DNA from: Lingula anatina
Lineage: Eukaryota > Brachiopoda > Lingulata > Lingulida > Lingulidae
DNA length: 64,000 nucleotides
Direction of reading: 5' to 3'
Assembly (NCBI RefSeq): GCF_001039355.2
Contig: NW_019775472.1
Location: 122,001-186,000, forward strand
This document shows positions 32,998 to 46,825 of the stretch, in pieces (the stretch's first letter is position 1; each line of letters begins with the position of its first letter). Under the pieces are notes generated by a model that searched no databases, was not told the origin of the DNA, and worked only from the letters and a program-made list of their open reading frames with translations. Made by a program: the position numbers and the translations under genes.

Positions 32998-35838
32998 GTG
33001 CAGAAATGATTGCATCATTGAGTGTTGTGTGTTCACTGTAGACAGTGAGGATTGGTGGGAGAAGACCAGAAACATTTTAAATGGGGGGAAATTGAAGGGG
33101 GGTTTATATATCTTTGAATTTGACTTATGTTCAGAATTGTAAAACAAGCCCTCTCTTCTATGCACCTTATCCAAGTTTTAACTGCAGTCAAGTGGGGTTA
33201 ATTTAAATGGGATTGTCATCATCTCACTATAGTTAGCCAAGCCTACTACTTATTTTGGCTACAGTTCCAGTATTTTGGTGATGAGTGGAGATCAGAGGGA
33301 CTTACTTTGTTCCAAATAGTGAGTTCGAGTCATAATCAAATTGCCTACTGAAATGAATTTGAGTTAGGCCTGCACAACCTTTCTGGAAACACAACTTTGA
33401 TGTACTGTTGGGGTCAGGTTGTTGCTCTGCAACAAACCTTGTTCTCTTTTGCAGGCATTAAGTTGCATACCAAATCCATATTGGCTGCCGCTAACCAGTT
33501 TTGGTTAAAGTTCATGAAGATCAACAAGCCACTTTCTGCATTTATCAAACATCAGTTAATTTGCTGTTCGAGATTTTTTTTGCCAAAACTGGGTCTTCTC
33601 CCGCCGTCCATGTGCTGTTAAGTTCTATGTGTGTGTTGTAGTGGTCTCCTGTGTGACACATTGATTTCAGTTTCTCTGTCATTTCTTCCTCTTTTTCAGA
33701 GATTCATTTCACATTGATTTAAACTGCTCTCTACTATAGGCTAAGCAACATCACATTATAGTACACCTGAATTTAACTTTTAAGTGTCATTTGAAGGCTG
33801 ACACTATCTCTTAAATTTGTTTTTTTAATTTTCAATATTGGAAGTATCAAAAATTGTGGAAGTGGAAAATAAATTGCCCACATTTAAGTAGTTGGGTCAA
33901 GATATGTTATAATTATTTGAACGCAATTAGATTTTCTTTGAAAAACCTATGATCATAACATTTTGGATTATAAACCAGATCAAGGCTACAAAATCACAAA
34001 GTCATTGTAACTACAAAAGTCATACCATTTTAGACTAGCCATGCAAGATTCAGTTGTACACTTCCTCAGCTTCTTTATTAAGAGCAGCAAAGGACAATTT
34101 TTGCCTGCATTGCTAGGTACTTTGATCTTGATTAACTAATTTGTAGTGTCTTTATCATCTTTGAACTAATTCAACATTTTCATTTATTTTAGGTCTTTTT
34201 ATTTAAAGATTTAAAATATGAAATTCTGACTGATATAATAATAATCACTATTTAATATCTTGTTTCCTATAATTTCTATTTATAAACATTCTAATTATAA
34301 GATGTACCTGTTTTGTAATTAGCATGATATGTAGTTGTGTGTGGCATGGAGTTCAATGGTCAAACTAGCATATAATAAATGTTTTAACAAAATAAGCATT
34401 TCCCATCAATTCCATGGCAAATTGGTAAAGAATTATCAAATAAGATTCTTTTAAGTCAAACCTGGGGCTAATATGTGCTTATGTAGCACTTGGTGAAAAG
34501 TCTTTATGCTAGTCTGATCCTAGAGGCTTTATTAAGTGTTGTGCCACTTAGTATTGTGCAGCATGATGTAGTACATGTTGTAATATAGTTGACTTACTTA
34601 GTAGGCTTATACTCTAACAGCAGTGTAGATTGGGCTTCATTCAAACTGGATCTTATGTCCATCTTCCACTTGTTAAAGAGCATTCTACCTATTAACATGT
34701 CAGAAGACACCTTGACAATTTCAAGGTAATCTTCAATGTAATCAAGATTGTGACTGATCACATTGAGGACTATTAACCAGTAATAATTTTATAATTTTTA
34801 AAGAGCAAGTTAACTGCTTAGTTTGGTCTTATGGATGTCGTGTTCAATGTAGTATGTGTTATTTTTTATTTGGGATAACATACAACCTTCAAATTTCAAA
34901 CTCCTATACTTATGACTTTTTGGAACTCGTATACAGTTTTCAAAATGAAAAAATATTTTATGAAATGAAATTAACTGAGTATTTTAAGAGTTTTATTTTT
35001 CAAAAAGGGTGAATCATATTTGTCTGTATGCATTCAATTGTTATTACTTTCAGGTATCAGCACTTTCCTTGATTACAGTGTTGTATTGTGTACATTTTTA
35101 TAGTAGTGCCCCCAAATTAGATGACTGCACAGCTGCTTTATGTTGATAAATATACTAACAGTTACATAATGAACAAATGCTTATTAGAGAAATATGTCTA
35201 CCTAGTCATTCCTTTTCTTAGCTGTTAGTTTTTATAGATTAGAACTTAGTGCACCTTGTTACATTGTGTATATAGATATAAGATCACTGTGCTGGTCTTT
35301 AATACAAAACTTGGAAATAATGTTTAATTTGCCTGTATTTACCTCACTGCATTGCTGACCAAAATTAGAAAAAAAAATAACGATGTTGATATATGACAGT
35401 TAAATGTATTTTTCCTGTGGGGGGATTTTTTTTTAATTTAATATTGACTGAATTTTATAACCATTTAGTCAGTTGAAATCATGAATGTTTTTGTGTTCAA
35501 TTTGTCCAGTGTTAGCTTTTGGATCAGATATCAGTTTTCAAAACCTGTGTACTGTGTAAAATTATCAAAAGTTGCAGGACATTTCATTTCAGTGGATACA
35601 TGCTTCTGTTCCTCTTGGTCAATTACGTATAAAACATTATCAGGAATGATCCTTCAAAGATCATGTTTCACATATATAGTCATCATTGACAGCTCTACAA
35701 ACAGGATGTTTATGCTGGTTATTCATATTTGTAAAACAATACACAGTGAGCATTTTTTTTACATATTGTTTATTGTCTTGGTTACTTTCAGGGGATATAT
35801 GAGGGAAATTACTTTGACCTACAGGTACACTAATACTG

Positions 35839-36058
35839 GATTCCCATAAACCTTTTGTACTAGCAGGATTGATCTAACTCCAAGGGGATTCTGGCTAAAT
35901 TGCAATCAGTTGAAGTGTCTTAAATGTCTGTCACACCCACTGATCTACTAGGGGGAGTAATTAACTTTCATGCACGCTTAAACTGAATGCAATTTAGCAA
36001 GAATCCCTTCAGATATAGATCAATCTTCCTAGTATGATGGGGTTATGGGAATGATCCC
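35839..36058. mobile_element. Palindromic MITE-like element (family A)
   Basis: Left end GATTCCCATAAACC, right end GGGTTATGGGAATG. Inner arms GCTAAATTGCAATCAG and TGAATGCAATTTAGC are inverted copies, and CTTAAATGTCTGTCACACCC is shared with the copies at 1 and 37522. Confidence 0.85.
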
Positions 36059-37310
36059 TAATCCGTTGTCTGGCCATCCCATCTGTTATCTTAGCCATGA
36101 TATATATATATACATGTTCTTTCAACATCTGTACTGACATAGTTTATGTAATCTATGTAATTCTGTAGCCACTTTCAGACCAATTTTAAACTGAACTGTT
36201 TTTAGGTATAATATTTGATAGCTACCGCAATGCAATTGATTCAGCAGGATTCCAATGTCAGACACCTGAGTTTTAGAGTATTTCTTTCTTTATTTATTAT
36301 TATTATTTTTTTTGGGGGGGGGGGGGATGCACCTCCATAATCAACATGCCTCTGCTGATTCCATTGAAATGAATGACTGGAAATGGCTTTGGCATGTTGC
36401 TTCTCAAGTTGAGTTTCCAATAAAGCTTGAATTCCTGGGTGACATAAGGAAGCTCAGCAAAGATTACATACCTCATTGGCCTCAGACTTGATGGATTATT
36501 TTGTTGACTTCTGGTGACTTCTACCTACAACCAGTATAGCTTTAAAATTGGTCTGAACATAATTGTATAGTTTATAAAAGCTGATTAGAATGAAATCCAG
36601 ATGTAATCTGATTCAGTAGTTCCTGTCTTGTTTTTGTTTAGAGTAACATTTAAAGATGTATGCTTAACACCAACACGTAGCATACACAGTGTTGAAGTCA
36701 CAAATATAGGAGTCATTACTTCAATACATGTAGATCCATAAATGTATTAGGATGTATATGCAAACATATAGGCAAGAAAAGAATCCCAAGAAGGTAAAAA
36801 ATCTATACTGATGGCTTGTTAAGAAAACCAAGCATTGAGTTATGTGCCTTTAGGGATTATTGGACCCATTTTCTTCTCTTTTGAAATCAATTGTTATTTA
36901 AAGTTACATAATTTTTGTTCATGTTTGAAGTGTTTTCCGAAATTGATTGCTGATTGATGCCAATGTGTTTGCATATTCAAATGTGATGTCATTTTAATAT
37001 TTCTTGACAAAAAACACCGATTAATGACATGGAATTTTTCATGTCATTAGTAATATTTCCAGAAAAACACAAAAACAAATTGTTTCATTATTATGTGATG
37101 TACTTCTGAATCTTTATAGTTATTTTAAATGACACCACAGTTGAACTGTCCCACTTGAAATGAATTTAAATCAAGCAACTTTCCTGTCAAGTGAGTTTGA
37201 GCTGATATCATTGTTTATATGTTAACATAAGGACTATATGTAATTATTGCCGTGTTGCCAGGTAATTTGTGACAGCTTTAGTGAGCAAGTACTGTCTTGA
37301 CAGACCTTGT

Positions 37311-37483
37311 TCAGAATGAGTTATGTTGACCTACTGGTAGTTTCCTGGAACTCCACAGGGACTCTTGCTGAATGCAATCAGATGAACGGACTAATATGCA
37401 TCTTTCTCACTAGAATCTAGAAGCTAGAATCCCCATGGAGTTGGGTCGCACTAGCTAGGTTGACCGAACTTATTCTGAGCAGC
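37311..37483. mobile_element. Palindromic MITE-like element (family C)
   Basis: Ends TCAGAATGAGTTATGTTGACC and GGTTGACCGAACTTATTCTGA are inverted copies. The inner part GGGACTCTTGCTGAATGCAA relates it to family B. Non-coding. Confidence 0.7.
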
Positions 37484-37521
37484 CCTCAAGATGATGTTTT
37501 CTATTCAACACACTACAAGAC

Positions 37522-37753
37522 CATTCCCACAGATATTTAGATCGATCTATCCCTCTGGGGAGTCTCACTAAATTGCTGTCAACTTGGCTGGCTTAAATGT
37601 CTGTCTCACCTAGTAAAGCTGTTAGGGGGTAATTATCTTTATCCCATAGCTGATTCAGTAGGCGTGACGAAACCTCTTGAGCTTACAGCAATTTAGCCTG
37701 AACCCCCAGGGAGTTAGGTCAATCCAGATGGATTGATCTAAATTTGTGGGAAT
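37522..37753. mobile_element. Palindromic MITE-like element (family A)
   Basis: Left CATTCCCACAGATATTTAGA, right AATTTGTGGGAATG. Arms include GATCGATCTAT against GATGGATTGATC and CTAAATTGCTGTCA against TTACAGCAATTTAG. Very similar to the copy at 50132. Confidence 0.85.
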
Positions 37754-38002
37754 GCAGTCTATGAGGGATTACATTGAGTACCTTTTGTAAGAAATTCCTT
37801 ATTGCATGGTCTGTTAAGATAGCACACTCTAAGGTAAACTTTCACTGTTGGACTAGTTAACTCACTGTATTAGTAGCAACGTAGTTTCTCTGATATGTAG
37901 GCTTTGCTTTCACTAGCCGTAGAACCACCAGTGTAATCTCACCCATGCAGCTCTTGTAGACCTTCAGTGAACTCATAGTTTATATCAAAATTGTCAAGTG
38001 TA

Positions 38003-38206
38003 AAGGCCTGTGCAGAACCAAGTTGATCTGCGAACTAACTGATCCGCTGACTGACTGATCCTCAGATCAAATATGACAGCCCCACTTGAAAGCTTGCCAC
38101 GTAATCCCCAGGAGAATCCATTACGTGGAATGCTTTCATGTGGGTCGTCCATATTTGATCCACATATCAGTTGTTCTATGGATCAACTTGGCTCTGAACA
38201 GGCCCT
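38003..38206. mobile_element. Palindromic MITE-like element (family D)
   Basis: Ends AGGCCTGTGCAGAACCAAGT and its imperfect reverse complement ACTTGGCTCTGAACAGGCCC. The arms ATCAAATATG and CATATTTGAT also pair, as do CCACGTAATCC and GGATT/CATTACGTGG near the centre. Non-coding. Confidence 0.8.
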
Positions 38207-40163
38207 GTATCTCTTGATCTTACCCTTTCCAAAGCTATGAAAGTGATTCCTTTGCTCAGCATTTGTAACTGTTGCTGTTATTTTATAGGATACTGGTTGA
38301 TCAATTAAACTGTAGTTATATGTAAACAGTTCTAGTTGTTCAGAAATGACAAGATAATCTCAGCATTAATTAAGTTTTAGAATATGGCTACATATACACA
38401 CACACCCTACTATACGTTTAAAGAGAAGATTACCGATTATTACTGATTGAACAAATGTCTTTATTCTACCAGGGACCCATTTCACAAAATTAATTTAAAG
38501 ATGTAGGGTCAAAAACCGGACCCAAGTTTAAACTTATAGATTTCTTATCTGTTGTATACTGTAATTTGCTCTGAGAGTTACCAGTGCTTGTCCATATGAA
38601 TATGATGTTGGAAAAAAAGTAAAAGGGTCTGTTTTAAACAGTCAGTCTCTTAATTCTATTGGTCTTTTAATTCATTACTCCCTGGTCTTAAAGATTAATT
38701 TCAACTTTTGACAATGAATCTATTGTGATGCTGGTCCAAGGGGGTCCATTTCACAAAGATAACAAAATACAAAATCCTGCAGTCTCAGCTAAATGCACTA
38801 AGAATATTTACGCAGACTACGATCCATTTCAGTAAGAATTAAAGGAACTTTAACATCATTTTTGTCATCTTTAAAATTAAATTAAAATTAAATTAACCAG
38901 TGGTGAGTTGTATATTTTATTTTTGTATATCAGCTCCAGTTACATATATTGTGGCCCAGTTGGTCTTAGACAGTTTTGGCTTATTTGACTTCAAGAAGAT
39001 GGCTCTCCAAGTTCAGTTGAGCCAAAAAAAAAAAAAAAAAAATTGATAAATGAGAACTAAGTGAAATGGGGCCCATATAGTAAACCTTCCTCTTGACTAA
39101 CTAAAGCAGCTACAACTAAAATGCTACTTCTTATTACGTATTGATATTGTTTATCATATTTTGAAAGTAAGTGTGGTTTAAAGTAAATGCATAGACTAAG
39201 CCAGATAGGTGTAGCATATGCAGCAGTGCTTTACAGTTAATAGTTAACCCTTTACCTTCCAGTCTTATGCTTGGCATATAAGGCCTAATTGTAAACGGAT
39301 GTAGTTTGTTTAAAAAATGTATCTTTTCATTTAATGTTTGCATCCAAATCTTCGTTTACAAGAAGCATCAACAATATAACAGTTCTCAAAAAGACAAGGT
39401 CTAGTCATACAGGCCTAATGAACATGTAAAGTAATAGCTATTTGTCATCTTGAGTTAAACATATGTGATCGTGAACATAGAACTAATGAGTTGAGCTGCT
39501 GTTTCATGGTGCAAACACAAAAATACTTGTTGTGAGCGTCCCATTATGGAGCACAGACATTTTGGTCAACTTTCATCTGGGTCTCTCACTGTTAACATAA
39601 GAACTCCTTTTCTATTTTCAGTTTGGCATAAACTGTCCATCATAGATTCCAAGTCAAAAAAGTGACATTTTCTCCTCTTGCCTTAAAATAGCTTTATCAA
39701 TAGAGAAAATAACAAAAAGCCTCAAAACAAATCAAACTTAATCTAATTGCATTTCTATAATCTTTTATTCATATTGTGTATTAATACAGGGGTAATGCAC
39801 TTGAAATTTGTGCTGTGAAATTGCAGTTTGAGTCGTTAATTCAACATGTGCGATCATAAATCCATGGCGCTAGATCACAAACAGCTATTTGATTTATAAT
39901 ACCTATTATGGTATAAGGCAAGGAACACAATTGTGATGTACTTACATGGTTGATGCTATTTACAGACATTTTCAATTAGTTTAACATGGTGTTTTGGAAC
40001 ATAATAACATAAAACTTAAAATTTGATTGAAAATTAAGGAAAAGCTTTGTTGGGGATTCATACTGAAATTAAGTACCATAGAAATCTGGAAAAGAAATTT
40101 GCCCAGGTATGTATTTAAGGGGTGTATTTTCTCATCAATAACTGTACATTTTGTGATTTTTAG

Positions 40164-40333
40164 ATGCGTAGAGAGGACCTGGACAAGACTGGGATGGGTA
40201 TGGGGAACATGCAGATGGACAAGTTCAGAGTGCCGGCTGTGGGCATTGAACCTCCCCAGGTGAACATATGTCCACCTTCCCCACCCAATAACCAGGATCC
40301 AAAACAACCAAAAGGAGGGGGTGCATTCAACTT
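40164..40333 (+). CDS. Cav2: Cav2 exon: II-III loop, methionine- and proline-rich segment
   Basis: 170 bases from ATTTTTAG to GTAAGT. Encodes MRREDLDKTGMGMGNMQMDK, then FRVPAVGIEPPQVNICPPSP and PNNQDPKQPKGGGAFN. Frame fits both neighbours. The MGMGNMQMDK-P-PQ pattern is loop-like and has no clear vertebrate counterpart. Coding nature is supported by the long open frame, splice signals and higher GC than the flanks. Confidence 0.85.
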
Positions 40334-42077
40334 GTAAGTTGGCTTGCTAAAGATTGTCCGCTTATTGTATAATTGTTAGCTTTCATACAAAATTTTTTTT
40401 ATTCCTTCTCAGTATTTAAGTGTACTGAAAGGTAATGCTAGGTCAGTAAGCCAAAGTAGGAGGACTGCAATGATTGGATTGATCGTTTCAGTAAGAGGGA
40501 AGATTATCTTTACAATGAACTTGGTTTATGCAGCTGATAACATCATGCTGTACATCACCTCAAAAAAAAAAATGTTGATATTGTCTTGATAGTCCCATGT
40601 CTGAAGTCTAGTGGTTGTGGGATAATGTACATTGTTAATTTGTTTGCCATCCCCAAGGACATGCCAATGTTGATATTATTATTATTATTATATTATTATT
40701 ATTAAGGTTCACATGTCCAACATATCCTCTGTATCATATACTGTTGCATGAGGTTGCTACGGGTAACCATGGTTACGCTGTCCTCTGTGAGACTTGCTGA
40801 CTGTCAGCCGCTAAACACTGCTATATTGGCAAATGGAAACTGGTTCCCTAGTTATGCTGTTTTGAATGCTGCTGGGTTAAATATCAGTTTGATACTAAAA
40901 TGCTGTTGTCAAATGGACATTCATATTCCTTGCATTCTGTTTGAGCACATTATTAAAATAACTTATTTTGAAAATTGATATTCCAATTGGAACATGGAAT
41001 TTTTTGTATGTAAATATTACTTTGCCTTGAAGGACAAAAAGAGAATAATATTGCAATATCTCCCTTTATTGGAATTTATTTACTTATATAATGCCAGGGG
41101 GAGCCAGACATTTAACGATGAGTGGTATTTATCTACGTTATGGCAGCAGCAGCTTTCAGTGTAGGAAAATTATGAGCTGCATCAATATGAACACTGCAAA
41201 GCTGTTTGGGTACGGGAACATGGGATAATGTCTTAATTACCTTGCCATTTTGATGCTCTGTTGCCAGTGGCAGAAAAAGGACTGCATGTAAATTAATCAT
41301 TATGACTGGACATTTCACTTTCATTCAGGTACCTGATGCTTATTTCTTATCAAACATATATCATGCTTTGGACATTTTATGATATTACCCTTACCCAGAA
41401 TGCATTGCATCTGTATTTTGTTGTTGTTGAGGCTCATTATGTATTGAAATATTCATGTGTCAATTCGCCCATGTCATGTCATGGATGCTGTATTGTGATT
41501 GGTCAAAATGCTCCACTTGGTGTGTCACTAGTGTTTTAGGTCGCTGTTACATTCAGTGACAAAAAACATAATTGATGCTCAACTATTCTCCATCTTCCTC
41601 AGTGATAAAACAACATTTGAAAGAATAATGGAGGATGATGAATAGTATGGAGATTGTTGTTTGGAGCCAAGGGCATGGGGAGCAGAAATACCTGAAAATT
41701 TTGAAGTTCATTCAGGCTTTGTAAAATTATGTAGCAGCTGTTTTTTTTGTGTTTTTAGTCACAAATAATTAGATAAACTATAATGAAATGGAATACAGTC
41801 TCCAACAAAATTACCATGTGATAGTACACTTCTGATAAGATTGATCCACAACAAATGATTTCTTTTCATTTTATTTATTTATTTGAAAATATAATAATTG
41901 TTCTTATAAATCACTGGGAATTTTTGATTTGAGGTGGGGGTCAACATAAAGAAATGCTGGTGCAGAGAGCTCCCCATACTGAACATCTGCACCATGTCTT
42001 TGGCTCTGATATTCCAATGTGCTGTTTTTATTGTCTTCAAGTTTATGATGACAAGTTCTGCATGCGTCTCGTTGCAG
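40334..42077 (+). other. Intron in II-III loop
   Basis: About 1.7 kb with an ATT repeat near 40675-40704; no exon recognised. Confidence 0.65.
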
Positions 42078-42131
42078 CTACAATAATGAGATTGTGTTGA
42101 AGATCATGGCGGACGATTACAACCGAGATCG
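42078..42131 (+). CDS. Cav2: Cav2 exon: II-III loop, 54-base segment
   Basis: Encodes (F)YNNEIVLKIMADDYNRDR between GTTGCAG and GTAGCA. Phase 2 on both sides fits the exons before and after. At 54 bases it could be a cassette: skipping it keeps the frame. The donor is weak. Supported by frame and composition, not by homology. Confidence 0.65.
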
Positions 42132-45100
42132 GTAGCACTATCTGCGTCTTTTACACCTATTTAATCCAAATAGTACAGAGCACAAATGAACACATACAAA
42201 AACTGTTTGCTGTGAAATTGGATTTAGTATGAATTGCAAATTTTGACATTTTTGAAGAAATCCTTCTATTGATTTATTTTATAATGAATTACTTTATTTC
42301 TGATGGTAAATAAAGCATGGAGTCAATATAAAAATAGTTTAGATTACATATTTCCATTATCTTAAGCTTATATCTTTGCCTCTACGTTTTTTTTTTTTCA
42401 ACATCTCAAATTAAATACATTTTCTGTGATTTTACTAGAGAAGTACCAAATCTACCAAAATGCAGGAAACGTTTTAAATGTCTTCCTTTCTGCCCTGTAC
42501 TGGCCTGAGTCTGTGTGATAATATGACAGCCAGGTACTGCTGGATCTGACTTCATACTTGCCATTGTGCCTTTCTGACCCATTTTTTAAAACACTTATTC
42601 TGGTTCTAGGGGAGAGATAGTATGGATTAATGTAATATTGCGAGAGCAAATTTTATATATTTAGATATTTTAAAATAAAGTATTATATCATTTGGATCAT
42701 TTTAAATAAATTAAGTATAAATTAAAATTCTATGGATGTAAGGCAAGCGATTCCTTAGATGCAAATTCAAATTGCCATCAGATTGAAAGACATATTATTG
42801 AACAGCAATAGGGCCAGGAAAGTTGTGTAAAGGATTTGAATATTTTCAGTTTTTAAAAAGAGTATTGTGTAGTGAATGAATTTGAGTGTGCATTAAGAAT
42901 TTACCTTGAATTTGCCAGAAAAGAGATGGATAGATAAGTTGTTTCTAAATAAAACCTAAATAGATAAATGAATTATTAGATAAACAAATAGATATTAATA
43001 AGTAACTGGTTATTTATCGATTTGTGAATTGTTTAAATTACTGCACAAACTATGAAAAATGAATATAGTACCTTTGATGCCATCTTTGTTTCACTAAATT
43101 TTGTAAAAACACTACACTATCAAATTAATTAATTTCAGAACATGAATGAAATTAAAATGTCTATTTTGGTGATAAAAATGTGTTAAAAGCTGCGTAAATG
43201 AATAATAAGGAGAAAATTTAGGATATTTTTTATAAGTACCTCAGAATTGAGAGTGTCAACTCCAAGGCCAGACCATGAAATGCTCAGTGGGGCACAATGA
43301 CAAGCAGAATCCTCAGGGAATGGCTGTTTTATGCCTTATGTGGCTGTAGACTTTTATCATTCAATCGGTTTGTCAATTTCATTCTTTGAATTTTTTTCAG
43401 TTTCAGAAACCACAAATTTTCAGTTCAGTTTTTCAGTAGAACTCCTGTATTTATATTTGTATATGTATATACATTTGCACTTTTTATGTATATATATATA
43501 TATATATTTATGACCATGTGATTTGTGAACTTGAGTCGCCCTAAACATAATTATTATTATTATTAACATTCTCATTAGATGACGCTTTCTGAAATTCTCA
43601 CCACCAAATATACGTGTCGTTCTTTTATTATTATTATTTTATCAACTAAATTAGATGTGGACACAATCTTAGTTATTGAGTTGTGTTGAAATCCATCCAC
43701 AACATCAGTTCTTCATGGCTCAGATGTGCTACTGACACTATCAAGGGGGGGTCCAGTAACGTTGCCTGAAGAAGAAAGGGTGGATGAATATGTAAAACGG
43801 CCTGCCACAAATTATCATCTTCCTTATAAATAAAAGAAGCCATGCTTTGCTATAAATCAAATGTTACTGCAACAAATGGGGCTGGTATAGCCTTTTTCAG
43901 GGTTTTTACCTGGTTATTCTGATCTTTGGTTGAATTTAAGGTAAACACCTTGTCAAAAGATGTTTTTTGTATGCAGAGATAGATTCCCACAAAGTTAAGA
44001 TTTGGAAGAAAGCAAAAACGCAATATGATGTATAAATTGGCCCATGGTAATATTTCTTTTGGAATATGCCATCTAGGCTGCTATTTGTCCATCCCCTTCT
44101 GAAAGGTTTTCTTCCTGGATTCTCTTACCAGCTTCAAACTGAGTATGGCTATACACCTTGACAGCTTAGACAAGTGCCTCGATGCTTGATACACTACGTA
44201 TTTCACAACTGACAGATGGAACATTATTCTAGCTATTATAAATAATTGTTTTTGGAAGTTTGTATTTTGGCTTCTCTGTTTAAACAGAAAAGGGTACATG
44301 AAAGCGAATTATTGTTCCATTTGATCACAACTGTCTTTATACTTGTTTACATTATTTTATTTTATGTTATTTTTCAGCATGCATTGCCTATTTTTTTATA
44401 CGTGTGCTGTACCCATTGAATTGTCTGTTCATATAATTTGGTGTGTTTACCTGTCCTGTTTTGTCTTCCAAACTTATATATGAAGGTACCTGTTCAGAAT
44501 ACATAAAACAAAAAAGCATATCTTTTTTTTTTTTTATCAAGAATTGAGTATGATATTATGCTATAATGATGTCATAGAAAAAAATTTTAATTAACCAAAC
44601 TTGTTGACCTCATAATTTCTCCTAAATCCCTTAAAAATATTGATTCCTGTTGATGTGAAATTGATATGTATAAGAATTCAGTTCTGAAACAAACAGTAAA
44701 TACTCTTATCTAGATTTTGTTCAATTTTGTCAACAGAATAAAGATTCCCAGTGTAAGTCTGAACAGAAAACCATTATGTTATACATGTAAACTCCATTGC
44801 AATAAACATTTAAGTTCTGACACTGTGATTACCAATAGAAGAGGTAACGCATCCCTGCCTTGATTTTGTAGATCAAAGGACTACTGATTTAACTTGTGCT
44901 TTGCTCAGCAATCAGATTTGGATATTTTTAACTAAATTAGATTATGATAGAGTTAAAATCCAGTTGGGCAATGTTTCATAGTGAAGGAATCTACAGAAAA
45001 TATTTTTGTTATATTTTGTATGGGGGACCTGGTGTGATATACCGGTACTTTAAATGTATGGAATCACACTGGATTTCCCCTTAAGTTCAAGGCACAAAAA

Positions 45101-45799
45101 CGACTTTCCTTAATTTATCAAATTGAATATTAACTTCAATTTGTGAATACTTGCCATCTAAAATCAAAGACATTTGTTTGCTGAGCATTTCTTTCATTTA
45201 TGGTTCTTTTCAAGATTAGTTTAAAATAACTTCTCTAAACATGCCATATTTTAATTTGTCTTGTTATTTTTTGAGAATGATAATCAAATATGTATGGTCA
45301 AAAAAATCCTACCATTTTCAGTTATAAGTGATTTACAAAGTCCATTTTATTTATTTATTTATTTATTGGTTGAAAAGGTGATATTGTACTATTGCACAGT
45401 TTTCTTTGATTTGATTTGTTTAGTCACTTATTTTCCTTTAGTGAAGAGGGATTTTAATCATCATAAAAGGAGTTAGTTGAGTTTTTTTGTTTCAAAGTAG
45501 ATGAATGATACTAATTGCAGGTTGAAAAATTACCTTTAGTATCTGCAAATCAAGGGGGTAGTTACCTAATTCTGTTGTGTTTTCACATGTCACATACCAA
45601 ATGTTGCAGATTTTGTCTAAAATTGTATTAAAATTGTGTACACAAAGCTTGCAATTTGGCCAAAAATAAGCAGGCAAATCTAATAAGTTAAAGGAAAGGT
45701 TTCAGCAATTCAGTGCTGGTAATAGGGCCTCTTTTTCAATTCACTCATTCTGCACAGCGGGGGGATTGTGACCCAATGTTTCTTTGTGTATATTTGTAG
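42132..45799 (+). other. Intron in distal II-III loop
   Basis: About 3.7 kb with a TA run near 43489-43507 and short ATT runs near 43551-43564; no exon or mobile element recognised. Confidence 0.65.
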
Positions 45800-45879
45800 A
45801 AGAGCAGATGAAAAACCAAACAACACTGAAGGTGGCAGTGATAATGAAGCTGAGGAACCTGGAGAGGAAGGGTCAGATG
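45800..45879 (+). CDS. Cav2: Cav2 exon: II-III loop, acidic segment
   Basis: Encodes (R)RADEKPNNTEGGSDNEAE and then EPGEEGSD. Low-complexity acidic loop sequence; phase 2 in, phase 1 out, donor GTAAGA. A 114-base intron separates it from the next exon. Confidence 0.85.
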
Positions 45880-45993
45880 GTAAGATTAAAAAAAAAATTG
45901 AGTTTAAAGGGTTTAGAGGATTAGTACCGTTCATAGTTTGCCAAAATTTTGCAAATGTTTCCTATGTATATACATTTCAACTTTTGATTTTAG

Positions 45994-46096
45994 GAGAAGG
46001 TGAAAAGAAGAAAGAAGAGGAAGATGAGCCTGCATTTGGCAAACCTAAACCAATGTTACCTTACAGTTCTATGTTTATCTTTGGACCTAAAAACCC
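45994..46096 (+). CDS. Cav2: Cav2 exon: end of II-III loop, pre-IIIS1
   Basis: Encodes (G)EGEKKKEEEDEPAFGKP, then KPMLPYSSMFIFGPKNP. The KPMLPYSSMFI string is a Cav2 hallmark just before IIIS1. Phase 2 out, donor GTAAGC. Confidence 0.96.
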
Positions 46097-46276
46097 GTAA
46101 GCAGAATTTCATAGTTGAGAATATCTACCTGTATTAAAAACTGCATTCACTATTATTGCTGACAACAAAAAGCACATTGTATTTTTCTCGTCTTTTTGAA
46201 TGTCAGAAAAATGTGTTTCATTCATGCATACCTTTTCTAAAAGATTTTATTTAATGATTGACTTAATGTTTTTCAG

Positions 46277-46466
46277 AGTGCGTAGGATATGTCACTTTGT
46301 AGTGAACCTGCGCTACTTCGACCTTTTCATTATGATAGTAATCTGCGCTAGTAGTATTGCCCTTGCAGCAGAGGACCCAGTGGATGAAAACTCATTCCAA
46401 AACCAGATACTGAATTATTTTGATTATGTTTTTACTGGCGTCTTTACTGTGGAAATGATCCTCAAG
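46277..46466 (+). CDS. Cav2: Cav2 exon: domain III S1-S2
   Basis: 63 codons plus one base: [60 protein letters not shown] and [14 protein letters not shown] and [14 protein letters not shown] are near-invariant. Phase 0, donor GTTTGT. The following 359-base intron is featureless. Confidence 0.97.
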
Positions 46467-46825
46467 GTTTGTATTATAAATTGTAATATATAACCCTCCT
46501 CAATCCACAATTTCAAGAAAATGCCACTGATGTTTGACATTTACCTTTTGTCAATATATTCATTTTCCGCATCTTATCTGAAAAAGATAAAGATCCTCAT
46601 TGGAAAAAATATGTGAAAAAAATAACACTCAAAGATTCAAAAGACACTGTACGACTAATCAGATTGTCCACAGGCATTCACGTCCATTATAGTTTCGGAA
46701 TCTGGCATTTACACCTATTTAATCCTAATATCATAAATTTACCAGATGATAAAAAAGAAAAATTCTCGTCATTGCGCCTGTTCACATGTATAAATGACTT
46801 CTTTTAATCCACCTTTACCCTTCAG

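Larger units (their letters stand above)
32998..40163 (+). other. Large II-III loop intron with several palindromic elements
   Basis: About 7.2 kb, the largest intron wholly inside the window. It holds four MITE-like elements (35839-36058, 37311-37483, 37522-37753, 38003-38206), poly-G near 36314-36326, poly-A near 39026-39042, and polyadenylation-like AATAAA near 33869. An extra variable loop exon cannot be excluded, because this loop is poorly conserved. Confidence 0.65.

Noticed and set aside
33397-33621. Open frame with an acceptor-like TTTTGCAG and the string LAAANQ, faintly like a II-III loop
   Set aside because: No donor follows in a suitable phase and the rest does not resemble Cav2; kept as intron.
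33869-33874. AATAAA as a definite polyadenylation site
   Set aside because: Such hexamers are frequent by chance in AT-rich introns; used only as weak support for a truncated isoform.
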